Notes: generated from the sequence alone by a model not told the origin. A DNA stretch of 24,202 nt from JBQTHP01 sp052389755 (GCA_052389755.1 JBQTHP010000159.1:1-24202), one strand, 5' to 3'. Positions 6,108-14,433 are shown, counted from the first letter of the stretch. Program-made: numbers and translations.

Positions 6108-7937
6108 GTGCGGCAGTCCAAGCAGTTATACGATTTCGGCCCTTTCCGCCTGAACCCGGCCGAAGGCCGGCTGACGCGGGATGGCGCGATCGTTCCGCTC
6201 GCTCCGAAGGTGTTCGAAGCTCTCCTGCTGCTGGTCGAAAACAGCGGACACCTGATCCTGAAAGAGGATCTGATGCGCAAGCTGTGGCCGAACACGGTGG
6301 TCGAAGAGGCCAACCTGGCCAAGTACGTCTTTACGCTGCGGCAAGCGCTGGGCGAAGGCGAGAACGACCAGACCTACATCGAGACGGTGCCCAAGCGCGG
6401 CTATCGGTTCACCGCCCCAGTCCGTCGCGAGGTTTCTGCCGCGCCCGTCTGGAGAAAGCCGATTGCGGCGCTCGCTGCCGTCCTCGCCCTCGTGGCGGTC
6501 GCTTACCTGACGTGGCAGCGCCTGTCTCCCCCGCCCGCGCAGTCGGAGCGTCGCATGCTTCTGGCCGTGCTCCCCCTCGACAATCTGAGCGGCGATCCCG
6601 ACCAGGAATATTTCAGCGACGGGCTGACCGAGGAGATGACCACGCAGATCAGCCGTCTTCATCCTGAGCGGCTGGGGGTGATCGCGCGCACCTCGTCGAT
6701 GAAGTTCAAGGATGCAAAGAAAACGGTGCGCGAGATCGCGCAGGAGCTCGGCGTGGACTACGTCCTCGAGGGCTCGGTTCGCCGCGACGAGGAGCGTGTG
6801 CGCGTCACCGCGCAGCTCATTCAGGTCAGCGATGAAACGCACCTGCTGGCGGAAAGCTATGACCGCGACCTGCGCGACATCCTCACCTTGCAGAGCGAAG
6901 TGGCGCGAGCGGTTGCCGATGAGATCCGCATCAAGCTCACGCCGGAACAAGCCTCACGGCTCGGGAGCACTCAGAGCGTCGATCCCGAAGCTCATGATGC
7001 GTACCTTCGTGGGCGGTATCACTGGAACCAGGGCGAGCCGGAGGATCTCGAGAAAGCCCGGCAGTACTTCGAACGCGCGCTCCAGAAGGATCCGCGGTAT
7101 GCGCGAGCTCACGCAGCGCTTGCCGATTACTACAGCGCGCTTCCGTTCCACACCAGCTCCGTGCCGGACGAAGTCTTTCCCAAAGCCAAGGCCGCTGTGG
7201 CCCGAGCGCTGGAGCTCGACGACTCCCTCGCCGAAGCGCACTCCGCTCTCGCTTACATCCGCACGTACTACGATTGGGACTGGACCGGCGCGGAGAAGGA
7301 ATTCCAGCGCGCCCTGGCGCTCGACCCGAACGATGCCACGCTGCGCCACCGCTATAGCCGCTATCTCTCGAGCCTCGGGCGCACCGAGGAGGCTCTGACA
7401 GAAATGCAGCGCGCGCTCGAGCTCGATCCGCTTTCGCTCATCATCAAAGCAAACGTAGGCGTCATCTACTACTTCGGGCGGCGATACGACGAGACCATCG
7501 CGCAGCTGCAAAGGATCCTCACGGAGCAACCGGAGTTCTCCGTGGCTCACTGGGGACTCGGGCTTGCTTATGAGCAGAAAGGCATGATGAAGCAGGCGCT
7601 GGCAGGGTTCGAAAAAGCGGTCGACCTCACGCGGCGCGGGACGAATGCGCTCGCATCTCTGGGGCGCGCGTATGCCGTGACGGGACGGAAGCAGGAAGCC
7701 CGGAAGATTCTCGCGGAACTGACGAACCGGGCGAAGCAGCAAAACATATCGGCGTATCAGATCGCACTGATCCATGTCGGCCTCGAGGAAGTGGACCCCG
7801 CCTTCGCGGCCCTGGAAAGAGCCTTCCAGGAGCGCTCGACCCTGCTCACTTATCTCAAGATGGATCCTCGGTTCGATCCCTTACGCGCCGATCCGCGCTT
7901 TCGAGAGCTGCTGCGGCGGATGAATTTTCCCGAGTAG
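6108..7937 (+). CDS. CadC-like membrane-anchored winged-helix regulator with TPR domain
   Basis: A protein of about 609 residues in three parts. Residues 7-105 are an OmpR/PhoB-type winged helix (YDFGPFRLNPAEGRL, LLLLVENSGHLILKEDLMRK, YIETVPKRGYRF). One membrane helix follows near 118-137 (IAALAAVLALVAVAYLTW), so the DNA-binding domain is cytoplasmic. Next is a TolB-N/FlgO-like sensor domain (AVLPLDNLSGDPDQEYFSDG, VDYVLEGSVRRDEERVRVTA). The last 300 residues are TPR-like repeats (ARQYFERALQKDP, EFQRALALDP, EMQRALELDP). Such proteins bind DNA from the membrane in response to periplasmic cues; the signal is unknown. I prefer the GTG at 6108 because GGAAGG lies 7 bases upstream; GTG 6093 would add five residues but has no SD. 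It is divergent from the secreted protein gene. Confidence 0.88.
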   Translation: MRQSKQLYDFGPFRLNPAEGRLTRDGAIVPLAPKVFEALLLLVENSGHLILKEDLMRKLWPNTVVEEANLAKYVFTLRQALGEGENDQTYIETVPKRGYRFTAPVRREVSAAPVWRKPIAALAAVLALVAVAYLTWQRLSPPPAQSERRMLLAVLPLDNLSGDPDQEYFSDGLTEEMTTQISRLHPERLGVIARTSSMKFKDAKKTVREIAQELGVDYVLEGSVRRDEERVRVTAQLIQVSDETHLLAESYDRDLRDILTLQSEVARAVADEIRIKLTPEQASRLGSTQSVDPEAHDAYLRGRYHWNQGEPEDLEKARQYFERALQKDPRYARAHAALADYYSALPFHTSSVPDEVFPKAKAAVARALELDDSLAEAHSALAYIRTYYDWDWTGAEKEFQRALALDPNDATLRHRYSRYLSSLGRTEEALTEMQRALELDPLSLIIKANVGVIYYFGRRYDETIAQLQRILTEQPEFSVAHWGLGLAYEQKGMMKQALAGFEKAVDLTRRGTNALASLGRAYAVTGRKQEARKILAELTNRAKQQNISAYQIALIHVGLEEVDPAFAALERAFQERSTLLTYLKMDPRFDPLRADPRFRELLRRMNFPE

Positions 7938-7970
7938 GACGGTTCGGGCCCAGTTGGACGCGCGGATGCG

Positions 7971-8753
7971 TCATCCGAGCCCCGCTGCTCGCGCGATCAG
8001 CAACAACCCTGCGCCTACGACGACGGCCCCGATCGCCCGCGCGACGCGCTCACCGGCCGGTGCGAGACGTTCGACGGTGATGGCTGCCGCCACGACGGTC
8101 ATCGCGCGAAGGTCCATGACCCCGGTGACCAGCAGGATCGCCATCGGTCCGGCACAGCAGTGGCTGCAGTGGAGTCCGAGGCGCAGGCCGTGTCGCCAGG
8201 CCGTGCCGGCGTCGGCCGGCAACGGACGGCCGCGCCCGGGTGCCTGCCGGCAGCAGGCCAGCTGTTGCGCCTTCCACGCGCTGAACTGGAGCGCGCCAGC
8301 GATCAGCACGACTACGCCGACCGCCATCGGAACGGCGCGCGCCAGTGCCGGCTGCTGCATTTCGACCGCCGTCAGCGCGACGCCCAACGGGAAAGCGACC
8401 AATCCGAACACGATCCACACGAAGAAGTAACCCGCGCCCACGAGCGCGGTCAGCGGACCGAGGCGCTTCTCGCCTGTGCTGCCGACTGCCTCGCGGTAGC
8501 GCCACAGCATCGGGACCAGGGACGGCAGCATCATCGCCACCATCATCACGACCCACATGCCGAGGAACGACGCTGCGGCGCCGGGCCACGCCTGGCCCGG
8601 CATCCGCATCCACGCCATCGACATCGTCCAGCCGCCGGGCATCGGCATCCCGCCCATCGCCGACATGGACGCGCACCAGACGATCGTCAGCGCTGCGCTT
8701 CCAGCGAAGAGCAGCGCTGAGACGCCGAAGAACTTAGCGTGTGCCGTACTCAT
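7971..8753 (-). CDS. DUF2182 predicted metal-binding integral membrane protein
   Basis: A 260-residue polytopic inner-membrane protein with about six or seven hydrophobic helices. The family signatures are clear: MWVVMMVAMMLPSLVPML, GAGYFFVWIVFG, and the Cys/His motif LHCSHCCAGPM followed by TGVMDLRAM. The Cys/His and Met-rich segments (SMSAMGGMPMPG, MSMAWMRMPG) suggest binding of a soft metal such as copper, but this is family-level inference. The ATG at 8753 begins a signal-anchor-like helix and overlaps the end of the DUF899 gene by 20 bases, so the two are translationally coupled. A longer frame back to 8849 lies entirely inside the DUF899 gene. The last 71 bases are copied at 5318-5388. 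Confidence 0.85.
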   Translation of the reverse strand: MSTAHAKFFGVSALLFAGSAALTIVWCASMSAMGGMPMPGGWTMSMAWMRMPGQAWPGAAASFLGMWVVMMVAMMLPSLVPMLWRYREAVGSTGEKRLGPLTALVGAGYFFVWIVFGLVAFPLGVALTAVEMQQPALARAVPMAVGVVVLIAGALQFSAWKAQQLACCRQAPGRGRPLPADAGTAWRHGLRLGLHCSHCCAGPMAILLVTGVMDLRAMTVVAAAITVERLAPAGERVARAIGAVVVGAGLLLIARAAGLG

Positions 8754-9519
8754 CGTGCCGGCGCCACCAGATACCTGTCTCGTTGCGTCCCTTCGGGGCC
8801 CGATCGAGCCACTGGTACATGCCCCAGAGGCCGTCCAGTCCGCGCGCATAGGCGGAGTAGGCGTGAAAGAGGACGCCGTCTTCGAGCGCGAACGCGCTCA
8901 TGCCCGACCGCTCGCGCGTGAACGTGGCCGCATCGGTGCCCGTGCTGGCTGCCGTGTCCGCGACAGGCGTCCCCTCCATGCGGCTCGGAACCCCCTCGCC
9001 GGTGAGCGGCGGCCACGGCTCCTCGCGCCGGAAGTTGTACTCGATGCTGCCCTGGCGCTGCTGCTCCTCCGTGAAGTAGACGTTGAAGTCGGAGTTGAAG
9101 TCGCCGCCGAAGGAGGACGCCCAGGGGAACGACCACCCCAGCCGTCGCTTGTACGCCTGCAGCTTCGCGAGCGGCGCCCGCGACACCGCCGTGAACGCGA
9201 CGTCGTGATTCTCCAGGTGGACGAAGATGCCGTTGAATCCGTCCGCGATCGCCGAGCAGGACGGACATCCCTGCGTGTAGTCGGGCCCGAACATGAAGTG
9301 GTAGACGAGGAGCTGCGAGCGCCCCCGGAAGAGGTCCGCGAGCGAGACACGCCCCGCGTCGGTCTCGAATCGATACTCCTTGTCTATGCGGACCCACGGC
9401 AGCTCCTGCCGCCGCCGCGCCAGATCGTCGCTGCGCCGCGTGTGCTCTTTCTCGGCCTTGAGCAGCTCGGTCCGCGCCGCCAGCCATTCTTTACGTGTGC
9501 CGGTCGTGTGCCTGGTCAT
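8734..9519 (-). CDS. DUF899 thioredoxin-like protein, copy 1
   Basis: A 261-residue member of the DUF899 (COG4312) family, predicted to have a thioredoxin fold. The family core is visible: ELPWVRIDKEYRF, LADLFRGRSQLLVYHFMFGP, and the CPSCSAIADGFNG motif with Cys85 and Cys88 in a CxxC arrangement that could be redox-active. NHDVAFTAVSRAPLAKLQAY and GMYQWLDRAPKGRNE follow. The reaction is not known. The ATG at 9519 is preferred because GGAGAG lies 7 bases before it; another ATG at 9534 adds five residues. It is first in an operon with the DUF2182 membrane protein and divergent from the HTH gene at 9606, so the HTH protein may control it. A close paralogue lies at 15003-15764. Confidence 0.88.
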   Translation of the reverse strand: MTRHTTGTRKEWLAARTELLKAEKEHTRRSDDLARRRQELPWVRIDKEYRFETDAGRVSLADLFRGRSQLLVYHFMFGPDYTQGCPSCSAIADGFNGIFVHLENHDVAFTAVSRAPLAKLQAYKRRLGWSFPWASSFGGDFNSDFNVYFTEEQQRQGSIEYNFRREEPWPPLTGEGVPSRMEGTPVADTAASTGTDAATFTRERSGMSAFALEDGVLFHAYSAYARGLDGLWGMYQWLDRAPKGRNETGIWWRRHDEYGTR

Positions 9520-9605
9520 CGCCGTTCTCTCCATTGCTTGGGTCTTACGATAGATTTAAGCACCCCGTATCGAACGGTGAGAGTGACAAGTGTGACGCGA
9601 TTGCG

Positions 9606-10826
9606 ATGGACTCGCTGATCACTGCCGCGGCGCGTGCGCTGGCGGCGGGTGATCCGCTCGGCGCATTGAAGCGGATCGCCCTGCGCGATGACGCACCGGC
9701 TCTCGCGCTTCGAGGCATCGCGATGGCGCAGCTCGGCGATCTCGTTCGGGCGAAGGCCCTCCTGCGAAGTGCCGCGCGTGCGTTTGGGCCGAAAGAGGCC
9801 GTCGCACGCGCGAGGTGCATCGTCGCCGAGGCGGAGGTCGCGCTCGCCTCGCGCGACCTCACCTGGCCTGCGAAGGCGCTCGATGCAGCGCGTGCCACGC
9901 TCGAAGCGCACGGCGATGCGGTAAACGCCGCGCACGCGCGGTATCTCGAGGTCCGGCGCCTCCTCCTGATCGGGCGCATCGACGAAGCCGAGCGTACGCT
10001 CGCCGAGCTCGACCCCGCGCCCCTGCCTCCCGCGTCAATGGCCGCTCACGAGCTGGTCGTCGCGGGCATTGCGATTCGACGCCTCCGGACGATGCCGGCG
10101 CGCGCGGCGCTCGCCCGGGCCAAGCGCGCAGCGCACGACGCACGCATCCCTGCGCTGACGGCCGAGGTCGAAAACGCCTCCCTATTGCTTGATGCGCTTG
10201 CCGCGCGCCTGATTGCGAATGGTGAGGAGCGACCCCTACTGCTCGAGGACGTCGAAGCGTTGCTGGCGTCGAAAGCATTCGTCGTGGACGCGTGCCGTTA
10301 CGTCGTGCGTCACGCAGGCACGGTGGTTTCGCTCGCCAGGCGTCCGGTGCTGTTCGCGCTCGCACGCGCGCTCGCCGAAGCGTGGCCGGGAGATGTACAG
10401 AGAGACGCGCTCGTCGCGCGCGCATTCCGAGCGAAGCGCGCCGATGAATCGCATCGCGCGCGGCTGCGAGTCGAACTCGGGCGGCTTCGCAAGGTGCTTC
10501 GGACGCTGGCCGCCGTGAGCGCGACGACACGAGGTTTCGCGCTCGCGCCGCGCCGCGCACGCGAGGTCGTGGTGCTGGCGCGGCCGGTCGAAGAGAAGCA
10601 TGCGGAAGTGCTCGCTTTCCTCGCCGACGGAGAATCGTGGTCGACGTCCGCCCTTGCGCTTGCGCTTGGAACGAGCCAGCGCACCGTACAGCGGGGGCTC
10701 GATTCACTTGCGTCGGCAGGCAAGGTGCAGTCGTTCGGACACGGGCGAGCTCGTCGCTGGATGACCCCGCCCGTGCCGGGATTCACGACGACCTTGTTAC
10801 TCCCCGCTCTCCTGCCGATTGACTAG
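9606..10826 (+). CDS. Helix-turn-helix protein with helical-repeat N-terminal region
   Basis: A 406-residue protein. Residues 1-300 are Ala/Leu/Arg-rich helices with TPR-like spacing (ALRGIAMAQLGDLVRAKALL, RYLEVRRLLLIGRIDEAERT). Residues 330-395 look like a winged helix-turn-helix: VLAFLADGESWSTSALALAL, GTSQRTVQRGLDSLASAGKV and a basic wing HGRARRW. The section with RARLRVELGRLRKVLRTLAAV resembles the linker of SARP/BTAD-like regulators. It is likely a transcription regulator, but target and signal are unknown. The ATG at 9606 is the first convincing start; the open frame upstream to 9495 overlaps the divergent DUF899 gene. The next gene begins 9 bases after the stop, so the two form an operon. 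Confidence 0.72.
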   Translation: MDSLITAAARALAAGDPLGALKRIALRDDAPALALRGIAMAQLGDLVRAKALLRSAARAFGPKEAVARARCIVAEAEVALASRDLTWPAKALDAARATLEAHGDAVNAAHARYLEVRRLLLIGRIDEAERTLAELDPAPLPPASMAAHELVVAGIAIRRLRTMPARAALARAKRAAHDARIPALTAEVENASLLLDALAARLIANGEERPLLLEDVEALLASKAFVVDACRYVVRHAGTVVSLARRPVLFALARALAEAWPGDVQRDALVARAFRAKRADESHRARLRVELGRLRKVLRTLAAVSATTRGFALAPRRAREVVVLARPVEEKHAEVLAFLADGESWSTSALALALGTSQRTVQRGLDSLASAGKVQSFGHGRARRWMTPPVPGFTTTLLLPALLPID

Positions 10827-10835
10827 GATGGACCC

Positions 10836-11384
10836 ATGCGTAAATCAACTGCCGAGATCGCCCGTGAATACGGACCCTTTTCAGGTGCCGACAACGTGCA
10901 TGGCGTCACGTACGACGGCCAGCACCTGTTTCAGCTCGCCGAGGATCGCATCCAGAAGATCGATCCGAAGATCGGCCGTGTGCTCGCCACGATCCCATCG
11001 CCCGGCGGCGGCGGTGGCTCCGGGCTCACGTGGGCCGAAGGCACGCTCTGGGTGGGGCAGTATCGCGACCGCAAGATCCATCAAGTCGATCCCGAGACAG
11101 GCGCGATCCTTCGCACGATCGAGTCGAACCGCTTCGCAACCGGAGTGACCTGGGTCGACGGAGAGCTCTGGCACGCCACCTGGGAAGGTGACGAGAGCGA
11201 TTTGCGGCGAGTCGATCCTCGAACGGGAGAAGTCCTGGAGAAGCTCGAGATGCCGCGCGGAGTGAATGTTTCGGGGCTCGAGTCGGATGGCGGCGATCAG
11301 TTCTTCTGCGGAGGAGGAAGCACCGGGAAGGTCAGGGTCGTCCGCCGGCCCAAGCGAGGCTCGGCGACGGGCAGCGGCTCATAG
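10836..11384 (+). CDS. Small beta-propeller (glutamine cyclotransferase/SMP-30-like) protein
   Basis: A 182-residue cytoplasmic protein of repeated propeller units: VTYDGQHLFQLAEDRIQKID, GLTWAEGTLWVGQYRDRKIH, GVTWVDGELWHATWEGDE and GLESDGGDQFFCGGG. Each has the Trp/Gly-rich strand, then an IDP or VDP turn and a TGxxL strand. It resembles the YncE/glutaminyl cyclase-like propeller group. No signal peptide is present and no catalytic residues are recognised. At about four blades it is short for a closed propeller. The first unit joins YDGQH directly to HLFQLAEDRI, which suggests loss of a blade by recombination between like repeats. SD AGGATGG lies 4 bases before the ATG, overlapping the upstream stop, so it is coupled to the HTH gene. 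Confidence 0.7.
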   Translation: MRKSTAEIAREYGPFSGADNVHGVTYDGQHLFQLAEDRIQKIDPKIGRVLATIPSPGGGGGSGLTWAEGTLWVGQYRDRKIHQVDPETGAILRTIESNRFATGVTWVDGELWHATWEGDESDLRRVDPRTGEVLEKLEMPRGVNVSGLESDGGDQFFCGGGSTGKVRVVRRPKRGSATGSGS

Positions 11385-11550
11385 ATTCAGCCGGACGCCT
11401 CCTACCTCAGGCGCCCGAAAGCCGAACCAGGTTTCCGGCGCGATAGTCATCGCTGCGAGATCGATACCGCGTCCCAAGGTCGATTCGCACGCCGCGGCCG
11501 GCGCGCACGGCGGCGGTGTGATTCACGACGACTAGGTTCGGACGCGAGGC

Positions 11551-12213
11551 TCAGCCTTCCCGCTTCATCTTCTCGCGGCGCTTGACCTCCGCCTCGGTCG
11601 GCGGGTGCATCGCGAAGTCGCCCGTGGCTACGGCGCCTGCGCGGCGGTACGAGCTGATCGTCACACCGGTCGTGCTGACTTTGCTCTCGGTCAACTTCAG
11701 CGCTCCCGGCTTAGTGCCTTCGCCGAACAAGCGTTTGCCCCGGCCGAGGAGGATCGGGAAGGTGAAGACGATGAGCTCGTCAATCAGATCGTGCGCTAGC
11801 AAGGTCTGGATGAGGCCGCTGCTACCCTGCGTCACCAGGTTCGGCCCGTCCTGTTTTTTCAGCCGCGCGACGTCGGCGGCGGCGTCGTGCAGCGCAACCG
11901 AGCCCTTCCAGGTGAGCGGCGTCGTCGATCGGGTAGCGACGTACTTGGTGACCGCGTTGAAGCGTTTCGCGATGGGATCGTCATCGCTCTGATAGGGCCA
12001 GTGCGCCGCGAAAATCTCGTAGGTCTTGCGGCCGAGCAGCAGGTCGAGCGGCGGTCCGAATAGACCATCGATCGCCTTGCCGAACACCTCATCCACGTGC
12101 GGTGCAACCCAGCCGCCGTGCTTGAAGCCGCCGGTGGGGTCTTCCTCGGGGCCGCCGGGAGCCTGCATCACGCCGTCCAACGAAACGAATGCGCCGGTGA
12201 TCACTTTTCTCAT
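11551..12213 (-). CDS. Dihydrofolate reductase family protein (RibD C-terminal-like)
   Basis: A 220-residue enzyme of the DHFR/RibD_C fold, predicted to be an NADPH-dependent reductase of an unknown, probably not folate, substrate. Visible are the N-terminal strand and loop ITGAFVSLDGVMQAPGGPEE, LLLGRKTYEIFAAHWP, the nucleotide-binding GSSGLIQTLLAHDLIDEL, and FPILLGRGKRLFGEG. This is the architecture of the small stand-alone reductases often labelled YwjB/YyaP-like. The tail HPPTEAEVKRREKMKREG is charged and variable. I chose ATG 12213, with AGAGG 7 bases upstream; the TTG at 12219 lies too close to that SD. The upstream gene on the same strand is the MFS exporter, 73 bases away, so co-transcription is possible. 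Confidence 0.87.
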   Translation of the reverse strand: MRKVITGAFVSLDGVMQAPGGPEEDPTGGFKHGGWVAPHVDEVFGKAIDGLFGPPLDLLLGRKTYEIFAAHWPYQSDDDPIAKRFNAVTKYVATRSTTPLTWKGSVALHDAAADVARLKKQDGPNLVTQGSSGLIQTLLAHDLIDELIVFTFPILLGRGKRLFGEGTKPGALKLTESKVSTTGVTISSYRRAGAVATGDFAMHPPTEAEVKRREKMKREG

Positions 12214-12286
12214 GGCCAAGCCTCTGTCTCGAAGTGGTTGTTCGGACTAAGGACGAATGGTTGGCGCCCAATCCGACATCGCAAGT

Positions 12287-13477
12287 TCAAGGTGACTGCC
12301 GATGTGCGGGAAGCGGAGCGAACGTGCGCGTTCGCAGGGCACCTAACCCCATCATCACCGCCATGAGGCCCAGCATGGAACCGGCGATCAGAAAAGTACT
12401 AGCGAATCCATAGCGGGTGATGAGTGGCTGATTCAGCAGCGGCGACAGAAACTGTCCCAGAAACACGCTCGCCGTGAGCCCGCCGGAGAGACGACCGCGC
12501 AGGTGAGCTGGAGCGACGCCGAGCAGCGTCGTCGTGAGATTCGGCATGACCAGTCCGAAGCCAAGGCCCGAGACGCCCATCGCCGCCACGACACCGCTAA
12601 GCGAATCGGCAAGGCCTTGCAGAACGAAGCCGAGTCCATTGACCGCAAAGCCGATCGCGAAAATCGCCCATGAGGACAGTCGTCGCCGGATATAGCCGTA
12701 GGCGAGCGAGGTGGGAATGGCACCTACGGTGGCCGCACCAATCGCGATGCTCGTCATTAGCGCCGATCCGCCGAAGACCTCCGCAATCAGAAACGGCGAC
12801 TGCGTCGGTATGAGAAAGAAGAACGCCATCCCGAAGGCACCGAGCGCGTAGAGCGCACAGATCAGCCTCCAGGGCGGGGACTCGCGCGCCGCGGTGACCT
12901 CCACCTGCGTGGCGATGCCGCGCGGGTGTGCGGGCACGTAGCGCCATAGCATCACGAGCAGCAGCGCGGCGGAAAGGTATACGGCGAATGCCGCGCGCCA
13001 GGTGAAATCGGCGAGCGCTCCACCGCATAGCAGAAACGTCAAGCCCGTGAGCGAATTGGTGCTCACCTGCCTGCCCAGAAAGCTGGCGCGCACGCTTGGC
13101 TCGAACAGATCGCCGGCCAGCGCCATGGCACCGCTCATCATGAAGGCGATGGCCACACCGAGCGCTATGCGCGACAGCAGCAGACCTTCCAGATCATCGA
13201 CGAGCAGCCCCGCGCTGCCGAACACCACGAACCCGGCTACGCCGACCAGCAGCACGCGTCGCTTCGAATATCGATCGAGAACGTAGCCGGCCCCCGGCGC
13301 GACCAGCGCGATGGCGAAAGCTGGCAACGTCAAAAGCATGCGTACGAGGACGTCGGCGTGCGCATGCGCCGCGAACTCGTGGTGAATGGCCGGCAATGCG
13401 GGCGCAAGCGCGCCCGTCATCGTCATCATCGATCCGACCAGCAGCAGCGTGACCTGCGTCCCTGCGGAAGTTCTCAT
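12287..13477 (-). CDS. MFS transporter (probable drug or metabolite exporter)
   Basis: A 396-residue inner-membrane protein with twelve hydrophobic segments, the usual size for the major facilitator superfamily. The loop between helices 2 and 3 carries the family motif A variant GYVLDRYSKRR, and a related loop recurs in the second half (YGYIRRRLSS). Helix 1 starts with VTLLLVGSMMTMTGALAPAL, as in proton-driven antiporters of the CynX/multidrug type. The substrate cannot be read from sequence. The promoter region holds a SoxR-like dyad with a 19-bp spacer (13492-13513), so redox-cycling or xenobiotic compounds are a reasonable guess. The gene is divergent from a GST gene, which fits a detoxification role. 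Confidence 0.88.
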   Translation of the reverse strand: MRTSAGTQVTLLLVGSMMTMTGALAPALPAIHHEFAAHAHADVLVRMLLTLPAFAIALVAPGAGYVLDRYSKRRVLLVGVAGFVVFGSAGLLVDDLEGLLLSRIALGVAIAFMMSGAMALAGDLFEPSVRASFLGRQVSTNSLTGLTFLLCGGALADFTWRAAFAVYLSAALLLVMLWRYVPAHPRGIATQVEVTAARESPPWRLICALYALGAFGMAFFFLIPTQSPFLIAEVFGGSALMTSIAIGAATVGAIPTSLAYGYIRRRLSSWAIFAIGFAVNGLGFVLQGLADSLSGVVAAMGVSGLGFGLVMPNLTTTLLGVAPAHLRGRLSGGLTASVFLGQFLSPLLNQPLITRYGFASTFLIAGSMLGLMAVMMGLGALRTRTFAPLPAHRQSP

Positions 13478-13491
13478 GACACCCGGCGTAC

Positions 13492-13513
13492 GACCTCAAG
13501 TGACGTCGAGGTC
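13492..13513 (-). promoter_or_regulatory. SoxR/MerR-type operator within the MFS promoter
   Basis: GACCTC (13492-13497) and GAGGTC (13508-13513) form a perfect 6-bp dyad around 10 bases. The 18-bp core agrees with the known SoxR box at 14 positions, by my own alignment to the remembered consensus. On the minus strand TTGACC is followed by a 19-bp spacer holding the dyad and then TACGCC as a poor -10. The over-long 19-bp spacer is the hallmark of MerR-family promoters. The -10 ends 7 bases before the ATG, so the mRNA may be nearly leaderless. Confidence 0.5.
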
Positions 13514-13608
13514 AATGCCATCGAGGCTACTCGGCCCTTGCTCGTGCACGCACCCCTCGAAAGAGAGAGACCCCTTGCGCAGGCGAAGGAGAGGTCGCAT
13601 ATAAGCGC

Positions 13609-14313
13609 ATGCCTGATCTTTCGAGTTTCCCCATCACGCAGAAGTGGCCGCCACGATATCCCGAGCGGCTGCAGCTCTATTCCCTGAACACGCCCAACGG
13701 CGTCAAGACTTCGATCATGCTCGAAGAGACCAGCCTGCCTTATGAGCCGCATCTCGTGAACTTCGATACGAACGACCAGCTCTCGCCTGAGTTTCTGTCG
13801 CTCAACCCGAACAACAAGATTCCGGCGATCATCGATCCCAACGGACCGGACGGTCAGCCGCTTCCCTTATTTGAATCCGGTGCGATCCTGATCTATCTCG
13901 GCGAAAAGACCGGAAGGTTTCTGCCGCGGGACGCAGCGGCTCGGTACGAGACGATCCAGTGGCTCATGTTCCAGATGAGCGGCATCGGTCCGATGTTCGG
14001 TCAGGTCGGGTTCTTCCACAAATTCGCCGGCAGGCACTACGAAGACAAGCGTCCGCGCGACCGCTACGTCGCGGAATCGAGGCGCCTGCTCGGCGTGCTG
14101 AACGATCGGCTAGCCGACCACGAATGGATCATGGGCGACAGTTACACCATCGCCGACATCGCGACCTTCCCCTGGGTGCGCAACCTGATCGGCTTCTACG
14201 AGGCGGGCGAGCTCGTCGGCATCGCGGATTATCCGCACGTGACGCGAGCGCTCGAGACGTTCCTCGCGCGCCCCGCGGTCACCCGCGGCCTTACGATTCC
14301 GAGTCGGCCCTGA
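13609..14313 (+). CDS. YghU/YfcG-type (Nu class) glutathione S-transferase
   Basis: A 234-residue protein closest to the Nu-class GST and disulfide-bond oxidoreductase group. The N-domain reads LQLYSLNTPNGVKTSIMLEE, where the Thr/Asn (Thr28, Asn30) replace the catalytic Ser/Cys/Tyr of other GSTs. NPNNKIPAIIDPNG carries the cis-Pro and LFESGAILIYLGEKTGRFLP the glutathione Glu-Ser. The C-domain has GPMFGQVGFFHKFAG, a YghU-like feature, and MGDSYTIADIATFPWVRNL. Such enzymes reduce organic peroxides or disulfides with two glutathiones rather than conjugating. No strong SD is seen at the usual distance from the ATG at 13609; AAGGAG lies about 17 bases upstream. It is divergent from the MFS gene, so a shared control region is likely. 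Confidence 0.9.
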   Translation: MPDLSSFPITQKWPPRYPERLQLYSLNTPNGVKTSIMLEETSLPYEPHLVNFDTNDQLSPEFLSLNPNNKIPAIIDPNGPDGQPLPLFESGAILIYLGEKTGRFLPRDAAARYETIQWLMFQMSGIGPMFGQVGFFHKFAGRHYEDKRPRDRYVAESRRLLGVLNDRLADHEWIMGDSYTIADIATFPWVRNLIGFYEAGELVGIADYPHVTRALETFLARPAVTRGLTIPSRP

Positions 14314-14390
14314 GGCGAGCGGATCGCGTTCGCCGGCTCGATCGTACCGCCGTTCTGCGGATGCAGGGTGAACGGCGCGACGAGGATCGC

Positions 14391-14396
14391 TATGAT
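14391..14396 (+). promoter_or_regulatory. Possible -10 box for the DUF1579-like gene
   Basis: TATGAT (5 of 6 to consensus) lies 37 bases before the ATG at 14434, with a weak GTGAAC as -35 at 17-bp spacing. Confidence 0.3.
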
Positions 14397-14433
14397 CGCC
14401 TCCGAATAAATATCGCCATGAAAGGATTCCGCG

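Noticed and set aside
11385..11550. Plus-strand frame continuing past the propeller gene (ending GAHGGGVIHDD)
   Set aside because: It is a continuation of an out-of-frame shadow of the propeller gene; no SD or family match.
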